A DNA stretch of 64,000 bases from Saturnia japonica (lineage: Eukaryota; Arthropoda; Insecta; Lepidoptera; Saturniidae): the NCBI GenBank assembly GCA_033032175.1, contig CM065332.1, forward strand, positions 1,907,501 through 1,971,500. Reading direction: 5' to 3'. This document shows, one piece after another, positions 52,224-61,835 of the stretch. The notes beneath the pieces are model-generated. The model was not told where the DNA came from. It saw nothing but the letters and a program-made list of their open reading frames with translations, and made no database searches. Numbering within the stretch: the first letter of the stretch is position 1; each line of letters starts with the position of its first letter. A program made the position numbers and the translations under genes.

Positions 52224-55118
52224 CTAGGCTTGGGTTACCGCTAGAGAGGGTGGACGTGACGGGTGTGCTGGAGCGAAATTGACCGCCCGCCCTCTGCGGA
52301 GAGAACGGTGGTTTCGCGGGCGTGGGCGCTGGCACGCTCTGTTTGGAGAGACGGATGTGTAATATTTATTCGAATTTTCGATGTGATCGTCGGGATCAAT
52401 AAAAATATTGCGCGGCCGGCGTTTGCACCGGATGTCCGTGGGTGCCGGAACATAAGTGGCGGCTGTTTTTATTAACGGATTCGCGTGGTTCGACGCGGTG
52501 TCGAAATACGAACGGGAGAGCTGTTTAACGTAGGCATGTATCGAAGGAAGCTCCATATCTCTATGGAGATCTACGCTTCGAACATACCACGGGGCCCCGG
52601 TGAGACGATAGAGGAACCTATTCTGTATCGATTGTAACCGTTTGAAACTCGACTCGGACATATGTGCGAACACGGCGCAACTGTATGTCAAAATTGGTCG
52701 AATACACGTCTTGTAGAGCGTGAGCTTATGTCGCGTGGACATTTTACTCACCGAACACAACAGAGGATGCAACCGGCCCAGGACCCACGCGGCCCTTTTC
52801 CTAACCTTACGGATGTGGGGTCTAAAAGAGAGCCTACTATCTAGGGTTACCCCTAGATATTTGGTCTCTCTTACATACGGAATCGGATTATCGTAGAGCT
52901 TAACAGGTTTAAGCTTCCACGGTATCTGTGACGAATCCGCATCGAAGAGCATCGCGGCGCTCTTCGAGGGATTAACGGCTATACGCCACTCGTTAAACCA
53001 CTTCCCGAGAGTGGTCACGGAGCGTTGGACTTTGTGTCTGAGGTGGGATCTATTCCTATCTGAGGCATATAAGACTGTATCGTCAGCGTATAGCCCTACC
53101 TCGACCTCCGGGAGTCGAGGTAGGTCACTGACGTACAGGTTAAATAGGCTAGGAGCCAGGATCGAACCTTGGGGAACGCCTGAGCGTATTGGACGGGGCG
53201 TGGACAATTCACCTTCCACTCTATAGCGAAAGGTGCGATCTGTTAGATAGTCGCGAATTATTTTAATTAGCCTATCGGGGACTTCAAAGTGATACAACTT
53301 GTAGATCAATCCCTCGTGCCAGACCTTATCGAAGGCCTTGGCAACGTCGAAAAAGACCGCAAGTGTACGGCGGGGTTTATATAATTCAGCAAAATTAAAT
53401 GCAACGTGCTCCGTGAGGCGGTGCACTTGATGAGTGCAAGAATATCTAGCACGGAAACCGAATTGCTCAGGCGGATAGAGGTCTTTCTCCTCTATTACTG
53501 GCTTGAGACGGTTCAGAAGGATCCGCTCGTACATTTTCCCTAAAGTATTTAGGAGACTGATCGGGCGATAGCTGTCGGGAAGCGACGCGCTCTTGCCGGG
53601 CTTACGGATACCTATGACTATGGCCTTTTTCCAGGCGGCTGGAAAATGGCAGTGGGCTATGGCTACATTGAAGATGCAGACCAAAAGAGCTATGAGGCGA
53701 TCGGGAAGAAGTCTAAGTACTTCATTCCTGATCCCGTCGGGACCTGGTGCTTTTCTAAGCTTAAGGCTTTTTATAATGGAAAGAACCTCCTCAGACGTGA
53801 CTGGGGACAGGGAGTCTGTCGCGGGGAGCTTATCCAGCTCCTGCACGCATCCATCGATACCCTCGACCCGGTCGGTATTTGCATCGACACTGTTCGGAGA
53901 GCACTGGCTCTCCAAACAAGTGGCGAGGCACTCCGCCTTGTCGCTGCTATCGAAGGCGAGCGGTATACCGGGACCCCTCTTGAGGGGGGGCATAAGATAA
54001 GAAGCCTCTATTTTGAGGCTGTGAGCTAATTTCCAGTAAGCCAGATGCGACGGCCTTAGCCCTTCGACGAGGGCGTCCCATCTGTGACTTCTGAGTTCTA
54101 ATATACGGGCTCTAACCGATCTTTGAAGTGCGCGTAAACGTGCGCGGTTTTCCTCGGTCGGATAGTGGTCGTGCGCACGAGTCGCCGCGTTCTTTTCCGT
54201 CAACAACGCCCGCACGTCGGCAGGGAGTACGAAGCGGCGATCGCTCGCCTCTTCGACCTCTCTCGAGGCCTCTCCGATGCCGGCCTGCAGGTGGTCGACC
54301 AGGGAATCGATCGCGAGATCTACGTCCGCAACGGACCCCAATACGTCCGGGATCCTATCTAAGTTGGAAGAGGACGGCCTGTCCGCAAGATAATGTTTTA
54401 GCTTGGCATAGTCAACCACTTGGACCGAAGGAGGGCTAGAGTCGTCTGGTTGACCTAGCTGCATGATGACCGGACGGTGGTCGGAGTCGAGCTCGTGTAC
54501 GACCCGAATGAGTCGTAACCGAAGCGCGATACCTTTAATGAGAGCTACATCAAGCACTGTCGGCATACAGTTGTCTTGAAAGTGGGTGGGAGTGGGTGGC
54601 GCTATGACATCAAAGTTTAGCACGTTCGTTAGCTCTTCGAGTTTAACCCCATTACTGGAGTCTCTCCAATTGCCAAACGAAGTGTGTCCACAATTGAGGT
54701 CACCCGCTATAATGACCGATTCACCGAGCGAAAGTAGCTTTTCTAGGTCAGACCTGAGAGGCTCTTTCCTCGGCGAGAGATAAACTGAGACTAACGTTAT
54801 GGACGGGTGGTCGGTCATTCCTAGTCTACACACGGATACTTCCATATTGGTAAGTATCGGAGGATCTACCGGCGTACAATATAACGATCGTTTGTAATAA
54901 ATGAGAGTGCCGCCCCCGCGGCCGGCCCGGTCATTTCTTACAATATTGTAGTTCGCGATTTTTGGATCACGTTTAGCACGCTTTAAGAGCGTCTCCTGCA
55001 CTAAAAGAACATCTACTTGGTGATCTTTAAGAAAGGTCGCGACGAGATCACGCTGCGGAAGTAGGCTTCGCGCGTTAAAAAATGAAAGATTTAACGCTTT
55101 CGGTTTAAACTTAGCCAT
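52224..55118 (-). CDS. LINE ORF2 of copy C: endonuclease and reverse transcriptase
   Basis: 964 residues, colinear with ORF2 of A without gaps. About ten differences are visible, such as NARSLLPQ for NARNLYPQ near the N-terminus, CVQEL for CVREL and LKPVIE for LKSVIE. All endonuclease residues (N15, E42, D140, N142, D213, H214) and RT boxes (D591, GVPQGS 647-652, YADD with D679-D680) are present. The start ATG at 55118 is 9 nt downstream of the ORF1 stop, with no overlap, unlike copy A. This suggests reinitiation after ORF1 termination. Likely active by sequence; no obvious lesion. Confidence 0.95.
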   Translation of the reverse strand: MAKFKPKALNLSFFNARSLLPQRDLVATFLKDHQVDVLLVQETLLKRAKRDPKIANYNIVRNDRAGRGGGTLIYYKRSLYCTPVDPPILTNMEVSVCRLGMTDHPSITLVSVYLSPRKEPLRSDLEKLLSLGESVIIAGDLNCGHTSFGNWRDSSNGVKLEELTNVLNFDVIAPPTPTHFQDNCMPTVLDVALIKGIALRLRLIRVVHELDSDHRPVIMQLGQPDDSSPPSVQVVDYAKLKHYLADRPSSSNLDRIPDVLGSVADVDLAIDSLVDHLQAGIGEASREVEEASDRRFVLPADVRALLTEKNAATRAHDHYPTEENRARLRALQRSVRARILELRSHRWDALVEGLRPSHLAYWKLAHSLKIEASYLMPPLKRGPGIPLAFDSSDKAECLATCLESQCSPNSVDANTDRVEGIDGCVQELDKLPATDSLSPVTSEEVLSIIKSLKLRKAPGPDGIRNEVLRLLPDRLIALLVCIFNVAIAHCHFPAAWKKAIVIGIRKPGKSASLPDSYRPISLLNTLGKMYERILLNRLKPVIEEKDLYPPEQFGFRARYSCTHQVHRLTEHVAFNFAELYKPRRTLAVFFDVAKAFDKVWHEGLIYKLYHFEVPDRLIKIIRDYLTDRTFRYRVEGELSTPRPIRSGVPQGSILAPSLFNLYVSDLPRLPEVEVGLYADDTVLYASDRNRSHLRHKVQRSVTTLGKWFNEWRIAVNPSKSAAMLFDADSSQIPWKLKPVKLYDNPIPYVRETKYLGVTLDSRLSFRPHIRKVRKRAAWVLGRLHPLLCSVSKMSTRHKLTLYKTCIRPILTYSCAVFAHMSESSFKRLQSIQNRFLYRLTGAPWYVRSVDLHRDMELPSIHAYVKQLSRSYFDTASNHANPLIKTAATYVPAPTDIRCKRRPRNIFIDPDDHIENSNKYYTSVSPNRACQRPRPRNHRSLRRGRAVNFAPAHPSRPPSLAVTQA

Positions 55119-55127
55119 TGAAAAGCC

Positions 55128-57020
55128 CTAATTTTTATTACTACTCGCCTCGCGATCGAGACGTTGTAGTGTCTCTACGAGGCGGGGGAACGCGCAAGCG
55201 GTCTTGATGAGACCGAAGCGCTCCAAATGGTCATTGTATTCGATGAGCTCGCGGATATCGTGCTCGCGGGTGAGCAGTATCATTAGGTCGTTACTATTGA
55301 CGACAGTGTTAGCGGGCGCGCGGGGCGCAGGAGCGCGGGGCGCGGGAATATCCATAGCCATAAGGGGCTGTGGATTGGGGCGGCGGGGGCCCCATGCGTT
55401 CTGCGATGAACGCACGGGTTGCGGTTGCACCACGCGGGGTGCGGAGGGGCCGGCGGCGGCCGGGAGCTGGCGCGGGACCGGCAGCGCGGGAAATTCCCCT
55501 GACGCCAGCAGGGGTTGCGCTTTGATGGCTGAGGCGGGGGGCGCCGCCCGGGGGGCCGCCTGCCTCTGTGTACGTGGCCGCGTGGTACGCGGGGCCTTGG
55601 GGCAACCGCGATAATTCGCGGGATGCCCCTCCTCCCCGCATAACACGCAGCTCGGGGGGACGACGGAGTCACGCTCGCGCGTGCACTCCCGTGTGGGGTG
55701 GTCCTCTCGGCACTTTACGCACCGCGGACGAGAATGACAGTTACGGGCAGCGTGCCCGTACAGCTGGCAGTTGTGGCACTGCGCAGGCTGGTGGTTTTTG
55801 TGTGGGGGCTCCACGTTAATCCCGGAGAGCCCGCACACCGTCTCTAGCTGGAAGATGGCCTTTCCCTCGGGGGAAAGGTCCAATATGGCCACTACCATTT
55901 GTAGTGGCCGCTTATCTTTACTGTACATCCGGTGTACTTCCCGGATGGGATAACTTTGCTCCTTGAGCGAGGAGCACACCTCCGACGGGTCGAGCTCCAC
56001 CGGAATGCGGCGGATGACCACTCGGAGGACGCGCTCCTCCGCGAGCGAATACGTATAAAATTGCAGACCTTTCTGCCGGAGGAGGGTGGTTAGTTTACGG
56101 TGAGTTTCCGAAGAACTCACCGAAATAGAAATCCCGTTGACTATGTTTCTAGCCTTGTGGTAGTCGAGTTTGAGTCTGCGCATCTCATTGCAGACTCCCA
56201 TCCAGGCTGCCTTGTCCCGGATTATGATTGGAGGTGGGGCACGCTCTTTTTTCCCGCCGGCGGGCGCGGGGAGCTGGGAGGACGTGGGGGCGGCGGCGCC
56301 CCTGACTACTGCCTTAGCTATTACCTTAGGCGCCGGTTGAGCAGTCGGACTGCTACGCGCCGTTCGCTTACGCGACGCCACGACGGTGAAGCCGTCGTTC
56401 TCGGTATCCATCTCCGGAGATGGATCCGGACTCGCGAGCGAGTCTTGTTCGACCGGAAGGGCCGAAAACGAATTTTTCGTCTTTAACGCGGTTTCCGTGG
56501 ATCGCGCGGGACGGACGTACGGGCTATTTTTGGTAACCCTAGATTGTGACCGCGAATTACGCGGCCCTCGCCTGACGGAGGCGGGGCTTGACCCGCGCGA
56601 TTGGCTAGTCGGGACAGGGGGCGTGGCCGTAGACGTGGCCACGGCCCCGGATGATGCGGCGGACGGACGCGCAGCGCTGCGCGTGAGACGTTTGGGCGCG
56701 GCGCCGACTGGCGCGGCGCCAGTTGGTATAACGGTCGCGGCCGTGACGTCATCGGCCGCCTTGCTACCTGAAGCGGCCGCCTCGCTACCTGAAACGGCCT
56801 CATGACGGGTCGCGGTCGCAGCGGTGCGACGCACGCAGGCGTTCTCAGGTAGATTACGGTATTCCTCGTCTAGAGAGGGACACCGTAATACGACGAAATT
56901 TTGATAGCGCTGGTATTGAAATTCTAGCGCTTTCATCCTGGCTTGCAACTTGCCTATGCAAGTGGCCAGGTCGGTAACGTTATTTGCCATGACGGCAGAA
57001 GAGGGAGGACAATGGGACAT
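55128..57020 (-). CDS. LINE ORF1 of copy C: gag-like RNA-binding protein
   Basis: 630 residues with the same domain order as ORF1 of A: low-complexity N-terminal half, conserved C2HC-associated region, then three zinc knuckles (CHNCQLYGHAARNC, CVKCREDHPTREC, CVLCGEEGHPANYRGC) and a Pro-rich tail. It ends EASSNKN. Differences from A cluster in the low-complexity part and the tail. Expected role: binding of element RNA and formation of RNP with ORF2. Confidence 0.93.
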   Translation of the reverse strand: MSHCPPSSAVMANNVTDLATCIGKLQARMKALEFQYQRYQNFVVLRCPSLDEEYRNLPENACVRRTAATATRHEAVSGSEAAASGSKAADDVTAATVIPTGAAPVGAAPKRLTRSAARPSAASSGAVATSTATPPVPTSQSRGSSPASVRRGPRNSRSQSRVTKNSPYVRPARSTETALKTKNSFSALPVEQDSLASPDPSPEMDTENDGFTVVASRKRTARSSPTAQPAPKVIAKAVVRGAAAPTSSQLPAPAGGKKERAPPPIIIRDKAAWMGVCNEMRRLKLDYHKARNIVNGISISVSSSETHRKLTTLLRQKGLQFYTYSLAEERVLRVVIRRIPVELDPSEVCSSLKEQSYPIREVHRMYSKDKRPLQMVVAILDLSPEGKAIFQLETVCGLSGINVEPPHKNHQPAQCHNCQLYGHAARNCHSRPRCVKCREDHPTRECTRERDSVVPPSCVLCGEEGHPANYRGCPKAPRTTRPRTQRQAAPRAAPPASAIKAQPLLASGEFPALPVPRQLPAAAGPSAPRVVQPQPVRSSQNAWGPRRPNPQPLMAMDIPAPRAPAPRAPANTVVNSNDLMILLTREHDIRELIEYNDHLERFGLIKTACAFPRLVETLQRLDREASSNKN

Positions 57021-57633
57021 TTTTATTTAATTTTAAATTAAAGGCCTCCCTGCCTTAGGGGCAGGGGGGTGCGCCAAAAACTTAAAAAGACTATCGGAGT
57101 CGGCAAGAGACCTGTGGTCAAGGTGCAAAGACACACAGGAAGGACCTATCAACCCTAAGGAGCCCTAACAAGCCCGGGGCCGAGGACGCAGACCGGTAAT
57201 TAAACCGGGCTAGGCCCAAACAGGTTCCCGGGGATGGAGTGTGCAGGATCGGAAGGTTTGGCAGGAGACACCTGGGGCAAGACTATGCGATAACCGCAAA
57301 GGCCTAGATTCCCAGGCCCGTCCGAGTCTGGCTGTTTGCCTCTGAAGGAGACAACCAGCGGGCTGCTCGGGTCACGCCCCGCTCACTTTAGTTAGCACCG
57401 TCAGGTATCCAGTGAGCGACCACAAAACCGTGGATTTATAAAAAACAAGCAAGTCGCACCGAAAAGTGCGGTTTACCACGCGAGCGTTAGACACCAGTTG
57501 GTTTACGTCGTTATTGCAACAGTATATTCGAAATAAATTCCAAATATAAGATCGCAACAATTAAGTCACGTGATGGTCGAGAGCACAAACGGAGCGACAC
57601 GTCCGTTCGCGATCAAGACCAAATCGGAACTCC
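57021..57633 (-). promoter_or_regulatory. 5' UTR and internal promoter of LINE copy C
   Basis: Starts GGAGTTCC with GGACGTG 28-30 nt in. Covarying stem arms at 57380-57386 (cgctcac) and 57412-57418 (gtgagcg). Shares the stem region exactly with copy B. Confidence 0.6.
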
Positions 57634-57644
57634 GACAACTTACG
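57634..57644. repeat. Right target-site duplication of LINE copy C
   Basis: gacaacttacg, followed by caagtgtcta. Confidence 0.85.
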
Positions 57645-57764
57645 CAAGTGTCTAACCTTAATATTTCCTGAATGGTGACGTCACGTTTTCTAATCTGCGT
57701 TTCAAATCACGTGACGCGCATACAAAAAGGGAGCTTTTTATCTATAGACCTATATTTCTCAAAC

Positions 57765-57890
57765 ATGCAGTCAAATCGCGAATTATGCTCATTGCACAAA
57801 AGCCAGTCGTGTACGATGATCGAACACGTAATCTCTTGTTTAATAATAGAGTTTACTACCATTGCACCACGAGGCCTGTGACCATAATAA
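57765..57890 (-). repeat. tRNA-derived SINE, family 3, copy
   Basis: On the - strand: ctcgtggtgcaatggtagta (A box), cgtgttcgatcatcgtac (B box), then tgtgcaatgagcataattcg. Parallel to 35285-35400. Confidence 0.5.
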
Positions 57891-58089
57891 AAATTATGTC
57901 ATCCTTATCATTAAAATGTTTAACGAGACTGATTATCATTATATTAATACGTGAAGCAAAAACTTTGTACCCCTTCTTACTAAAATTGCGCGAGGTCTGT
58001 GAGATTTGGCATGGTTAAAGTTTATACGGATGAGTGTAGAAAGCTAAAATTTATCTTTATTAATATCTGTTACTAATATATGTATTAAA

Positions 58090-58784
58090 CTAGCAGGCCC
58101 GCCTAACTTCTTCGGCATCATGTAAGAGAGAGAGAGAGAGAAAGGGTTAGAGAGAGTGAGTCGTAGGCACTGTATTAGGTACCGCCCGCCTCCCACATTA
58201 TTCTGCGTAGTAAAATGCGCTCGCGGTAATTGATCATTATTTTGCTGCCGAGTTATTTTAAAACAGTGATATCTCCTAAGATATTAACTTAAATCAATTA
58301 CTGTAAAGGTGAAATTTTGTTCAAAATTAAATACTTGTCATGATTAACGTATTTATTTCGATAAAGATTAATACCATGTATATAAAAACACTTTCGCACA
58401 TAATTCATTATTTTAGAACAAATTTTATTACGATAAAAAAGGTTATATTGAGTAAACCTTAAAAGATAGACATGCTATCGCGAACTTTTTAAGAGAAACA
58501 ATTCCGTCACACACGGTTGATGCGTAACTTTAACCATTGATGCGCAGCGCACGCAGTGGAAGCTTTCAAAAGGAATAAATTTTCCACGTTTTTGAAACAT
58601 TTTTTATTGATGTTCCGCATCTATTAGTCGTAGCGTAATGGTACATAGGCTAAAGCCTTCTGCGATAAATGACCTATCCAACACTGAAACATTTTTTCCA
58701 TTCTAACCAGTAGTTCCTGAGATTAGCGTGTGCAACCAAACAAACAAACAAACAAACTCTTCAGCTTTGTAATATTAGTATAGA
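58090..58784 (-). mobile_element. Lep1-like Helitron nested in Helitron epsilon
   Basis: On the - strand it begins TCTATACTAATATTACAAAG, carries a (GTTTG)n block, the core ctcaggaactactggtta, and a (CT)n tract (about 58122-58142), and ends gggcctgCTAG. Flanks are A before TC and T after CTAG, with no duplication: the Helitron insertion pattern, confirmed by the uninterrupted host copy at 62741-63099. Non-autonomous, ~695 bp. Confidence 0.7.
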
Positions 58785-58934
58785 TTAAATAAATTAATTC
58801 TACGAATCCTAACCAGACCAGTGCCATTGAACTTGACCCCCCAAAATAATTAGATTGTCACTCAATGAAAAGTGACAGCAAGTGATATAATATTAATTGT
58901 TTAGGTTCAAACTGCAAATGTGAAACAGAAAATA

Positions 58935-59588
58935 CAGTGTAAACTCTTTATAACGTTATTCTTTATAACGATAAACTCCATATAACGTTGAAGTGAGCCT
59001 AACTTGGTTGGTTTGCGTTAAAACACACATATTGAAACACTCTTTATAGCGATACGCCATTCTCTATTACGAAGAAATGTGTTCATATTTTTAGACAGTA
59101 AATATTTATTATCGGTATTATTGTTTATTATCAGGTAACAAAAGACTTTGAAGCTCCGAAACATCCGAGGTCCGGTCTAGTTTTTGTTATCCTTAATTGC
59201 CTTGAACACGTGCAGTATGACGCATTGTTTTCTCGGAAGTGATGGTCTTCGACCAAGCATACTGGGTACCTATCGTATTATCAGTCGTAAACCTACTTTG
59301 AAACTGTTAACATGGCCAGTAAACGGAAAGCGATTAGTGTTACATTAGATATGAATAGAATACATAAAATAATACAAAACAAGTACTGGCATAGCAAAAA
59401 ACGTCAGACAAAGTTATCAGACTATATGTGTAAACAATAATTTATAAGCATTTTTTATCTAAGACATACATATTATAAATTCTTGTTAATTTGGTTGTTT
59501 TTTTTTTGGTCACTCCATATAACGATAACTCTCTATAACGACAAAAAATGCCCAGTTCCTTGAGTTTCGTTATAAAGAGTTTACACTG
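58935..59588 (+). mobile_element. Tigger/pogo-like element with 21-bp TIRs
   Basis: Perfect inverted ends start CAGTGTAAACTCTTTATAAC and close with the reverse complement. TA flanks on both sides (58933-58934 and 59589-59590), and the uninterrupted Helitron copy has a single TA at this point. 654 bp, an internal deletion derivative. Sub-terminal repeats of the tctttataacga type occur near both ends. Confidence 0.8.
59312..59440 (+). pseudogene. Fused ends of a Tigger/pogo-type transposase
   Basis: 42 codons from ATG to TAA: MASKRKAISVTLDMNRIHKI, then ..QTKLSDYMCKQ. MASKRKAIS is the usual start of Tigger/pogo transposases (the CENP-B-like DNA-binding head), and a K.QTK..DY/F motif is common at their C-terminus. 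The whole DDE core and HTH body are gone, so the frame is a deletion remnant that happens to stay open. Confidence 0.5.
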
Positions 59589-59642
59589 TAGTCTATGATT
59601 AAAATGTCGCTGGTCGAATTTCGATCATGGGACGACCGCTAG

Positions 59643-59966
59643 TTATGACAAAATTGCTGCTTTTAAATATTTAATTCAACACACTTGCTCATAAAGTGGC
59701 TCTAATATCACCGCAATTAGGCACATAATGACACCTGTAATCAAACTGTGACTTTTTCATTGCTATTATTTACAAGTGAGTTATAGAGTATCATTGAAAA
59801 TTATTATATTCATTCGAGCAATGACATAAGCGCATAAAAGCTTTAAAATTACATAATTTTACTAACTGCACATTTACTAATTGTTTCTCTAAATAAACTT
59901 TTTATGTACTAAATAAAATGATTTTTTATTATTATTTTCTTCACAAGTGTGTTGAAAAACGTCGTA
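59643..59966. other. AT-rich intergenic DNA, nothing recognised
   Basis: No coding signal or repeat partner. Confidence 0.45.
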
Positions 59967-60091
59967 TGATACACGTGTGTATTGGTGATTACCGTCCTCG
60001 GCTCTCTTAAGACCCTCACGGCCTCACCTAACGGCTCGGGTCTCAATGGCGCCTCAGCGGTAATCACCAACATTACACACTTGTACCATAA
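59967..60091. mobile_element. Palindromic MITE, GC-rich loop
   Basis: acacgtgtgtattggtgatt (from about 59971) pairs with aatcaccaacattacacac (from about 60062). The loop ccgtcctcggctctcttaag ... aatggcgcctcagcgg also has complementary edges. ~125 bp, non-coding. I recall this motif as widespread in Lepidoptera. Confidence 0.5.
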
Positions 60092-60239
60092 TGTAATATT
60101 ATAAGAAAATTGTGACGGCTCAATGACTTTATCGACTTTACAGATGAAGTAAACTTATCCAAATTCTGTTTCTTATGCAAGGGGTGCTTAATTTATTCCC
60201 GGTATCAGTATGAAAAACAACTCGAATTGAATGAAATTC

Positions 60240-60510
60240 AATTAAATTTTTTTTATAATACAATATAGTTTTTAACAAAACTTAAAATCAACTTCAGTGA
60301 TTTTCAAGAGTTCCCTTGTGTATCTTCGAAGTTTAAGGTCCAATGCCAATTAAATTAAAACGGAACCACCCTTGAGGTATCCCCTATCCAACGAAAGAAT
60401 AATCATTCAAATCGGTTTGTAAACAAACAAGTTATGGTTGAATAACCATAAAAAAAATACATTCCAATTGAATACACCTCCCAACTTTTGTTGAAGTCGA
60501 TTAAAAAATA
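60240..60510 (-). repeat. Interspersed repeat, family alpha, copy 5
   Basis: On the + strand: aacttcagtgattttcaaga, gtgtatcttcgaagtttaag, aaacggaaccacccttgagg and tgaagtcgattaaaaaata at the far end. It is the inverted equivalent of 39296-39545. Confidence 0.55.
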
Positions 60511-60600
60511 CAAGTAAATAATACAAATAGAAATATTTGAATTTCAGTTATATCGCAAGTACTAGGTCCATTTTTACTTGACAAAAATTATCATTGTAAG

Positions 60601-60714
60601 AGCCGATTTTTCAATCGATATGTAACTTTATATAAGGAATAGTTTTTAATATTTGACAGGTTTTCCATACATTATCTGTCAAAATAAAGTTACCCGACGA
60701 TCGAAAAATCGGCT
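60601..60714. mobile_element. Palindromic MITE with 30-bp arms
   Basis: The left arm 60601-60630 (agccgatttttcaatcgata start) and the right arm 60685-60714 (ending tcgaaaaatcggct) are inverted repeats with a few mismatches. A 114-bp element; a related half lies at 60843-60885 (gccgaattttcagccgtctg ataacttta). Confidence 0.55.
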
Positions 60715-60842
60715 TTAAACTAAAAAAAGAATATCATCGTTTTAATTTAATTACTTACAATTTTAAAATTTTTAATTGTAATCATTTTAAATATACTTAT
60801 CGCTCAATTTATATTTGAATCTTGATGCCAAAAAATATTAAG

Positions 60843-60885
60843 GGCCGAATTTTCAGCCGTCTGATAACTTTATTTGTGTGTCAGA
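60843..60885. repeat. Solo arm of the 60601-60714 MITE family
   Basis: gccgaattttcagccgtctg followed by ataactttatttgtg matches one arm of the neighbouring palindrome with substitutions. Confidence 0.4.
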
Positions 60886-61754
60886 AAATCGTGTCTATGA
60901 GATTATTTAAAAGAAGAAAAGATGTGTCATAGCAACGAGATAATGGGTTTCGAAAGTAGTCACAAATACGTGGAAAATAAAATAACTGAAAAGAATGAAG
61001 AGATGCCGCGCGCTAGCAACAGTAATCATGCTCTGGGGCCCGTGAGCTATATAAACAGACAATGATGGGCTTGAAGGATAATTCTTGCTGGAGCCGCATC
61101 GCAACATGAATATCGTTAATATTGAATCAAGATTGTTCGAGGCAATCCACTGAGTCGGAACGCGATGAGAAGATCATTCTGGTTGGAGCTTGTCAGATTA
61201 TGAGGATGATCAAGATTAGTTACCAGGTCACTTACGGACAGCGATAACATTAAACGTGTGAGGCTTGGGGTGGCTATTTATGGGAGGTTGGAGGTCACTT
61301 GGTGCAACCTCAAATAAACAGACATACATCATTCTTACATGGGTTGTCGGACTGAGTACATACAGTGCTTGCACTTAACCCTGATTACACCCACAAGATT
61401 TATAATTCCGTAATGAAGATATCAAGGAAAATCCTTGAGAGTCTACGATAGTCTATCTGATGTCTCCCTCTTCGACATGTGGAATAAATTTTAAATTATG
61501 ACAGTATTTCAACACATTATCCATTAAAACGACCAATTCTTCTGTTCTATTCCTAGTTTACGATGTTACTTATATTTGCTATCGATATTACAGGAGTGAT
61601 GATCTGTTTTTTTTAAATAATATCAAGCTTCAAAAGTTAAATCGTGACATTACTAATTCTGTTATAAATGGCTGTGTAAGAAAAATTCCTTTGTGACCTT
61701 TTAATAATTTGAAACATTTGTTTGTAAAATCGGTTATTGCACGCGGGTAAATTG
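60886..61754. other. Intergenic DNA, GC-moderate, no gene recognised
   Basis: Positions 61000-61330 are less AT-rich (ggggcccgtgagctatataa, ggaggttggaggtcacttgg) but broken by stops in all frames. The source is unidentified. Confidence 0.4.
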
Positions 61755-61835
61755 CCTACAAATTCAGTTTAGGTCTTAAGATAGCACTTATGAACGTCAA
61801 AACACTACTCCTACAAAAAACTATATAGGTATAAT
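61755..61835 (-). repeat. LINE 3' tail, Daphne/CR1-like, short copy
   Basis: cagtttaggtcttaagatag followed by cacttatgaacgtcaaaac is the inverted form of the tail at 50120-50170. Only the core remains. Confidence 0.4.

Larger units (their letters stand above)
51691..57633 (-). mobile_element. LINE copy C, full-length Jockey-clade retrotransposon
   Basis: About 5.94 kb, with poly(A) of 28 (51691-51718), 3' UTR to 52223, ORF2, ORF1 and 5' UTR starting GGAGTTCCGATTTGG. Perfect 11-bp target-site duplication gacaacttacg. Same family as A; the proteins differ at only a few residues, so both are recent copies. Its 5' UTR stem variant is that of B, not of A. Both ORFs are open: a plausible active source copy. 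Confidence 0.93.
57936..59642 (+). mobile_element. Helitron family epsilon, split by two insertions
   Basis: Starts TCATTATATTAATACGTGAA after an A and ends ggtcgaatttcgatc ... GACGACCGCTAG followed by T. The element proper is present in three pieces, 57936-58089, 58785-58934 and 59589-59642. Joined, they are colinear with the uninterrupted copy at 62741-63099. Insert 1 is a Lep1-like Helitron, insert 2 a Tigger/pogo-like element. Confidence 0.75.
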
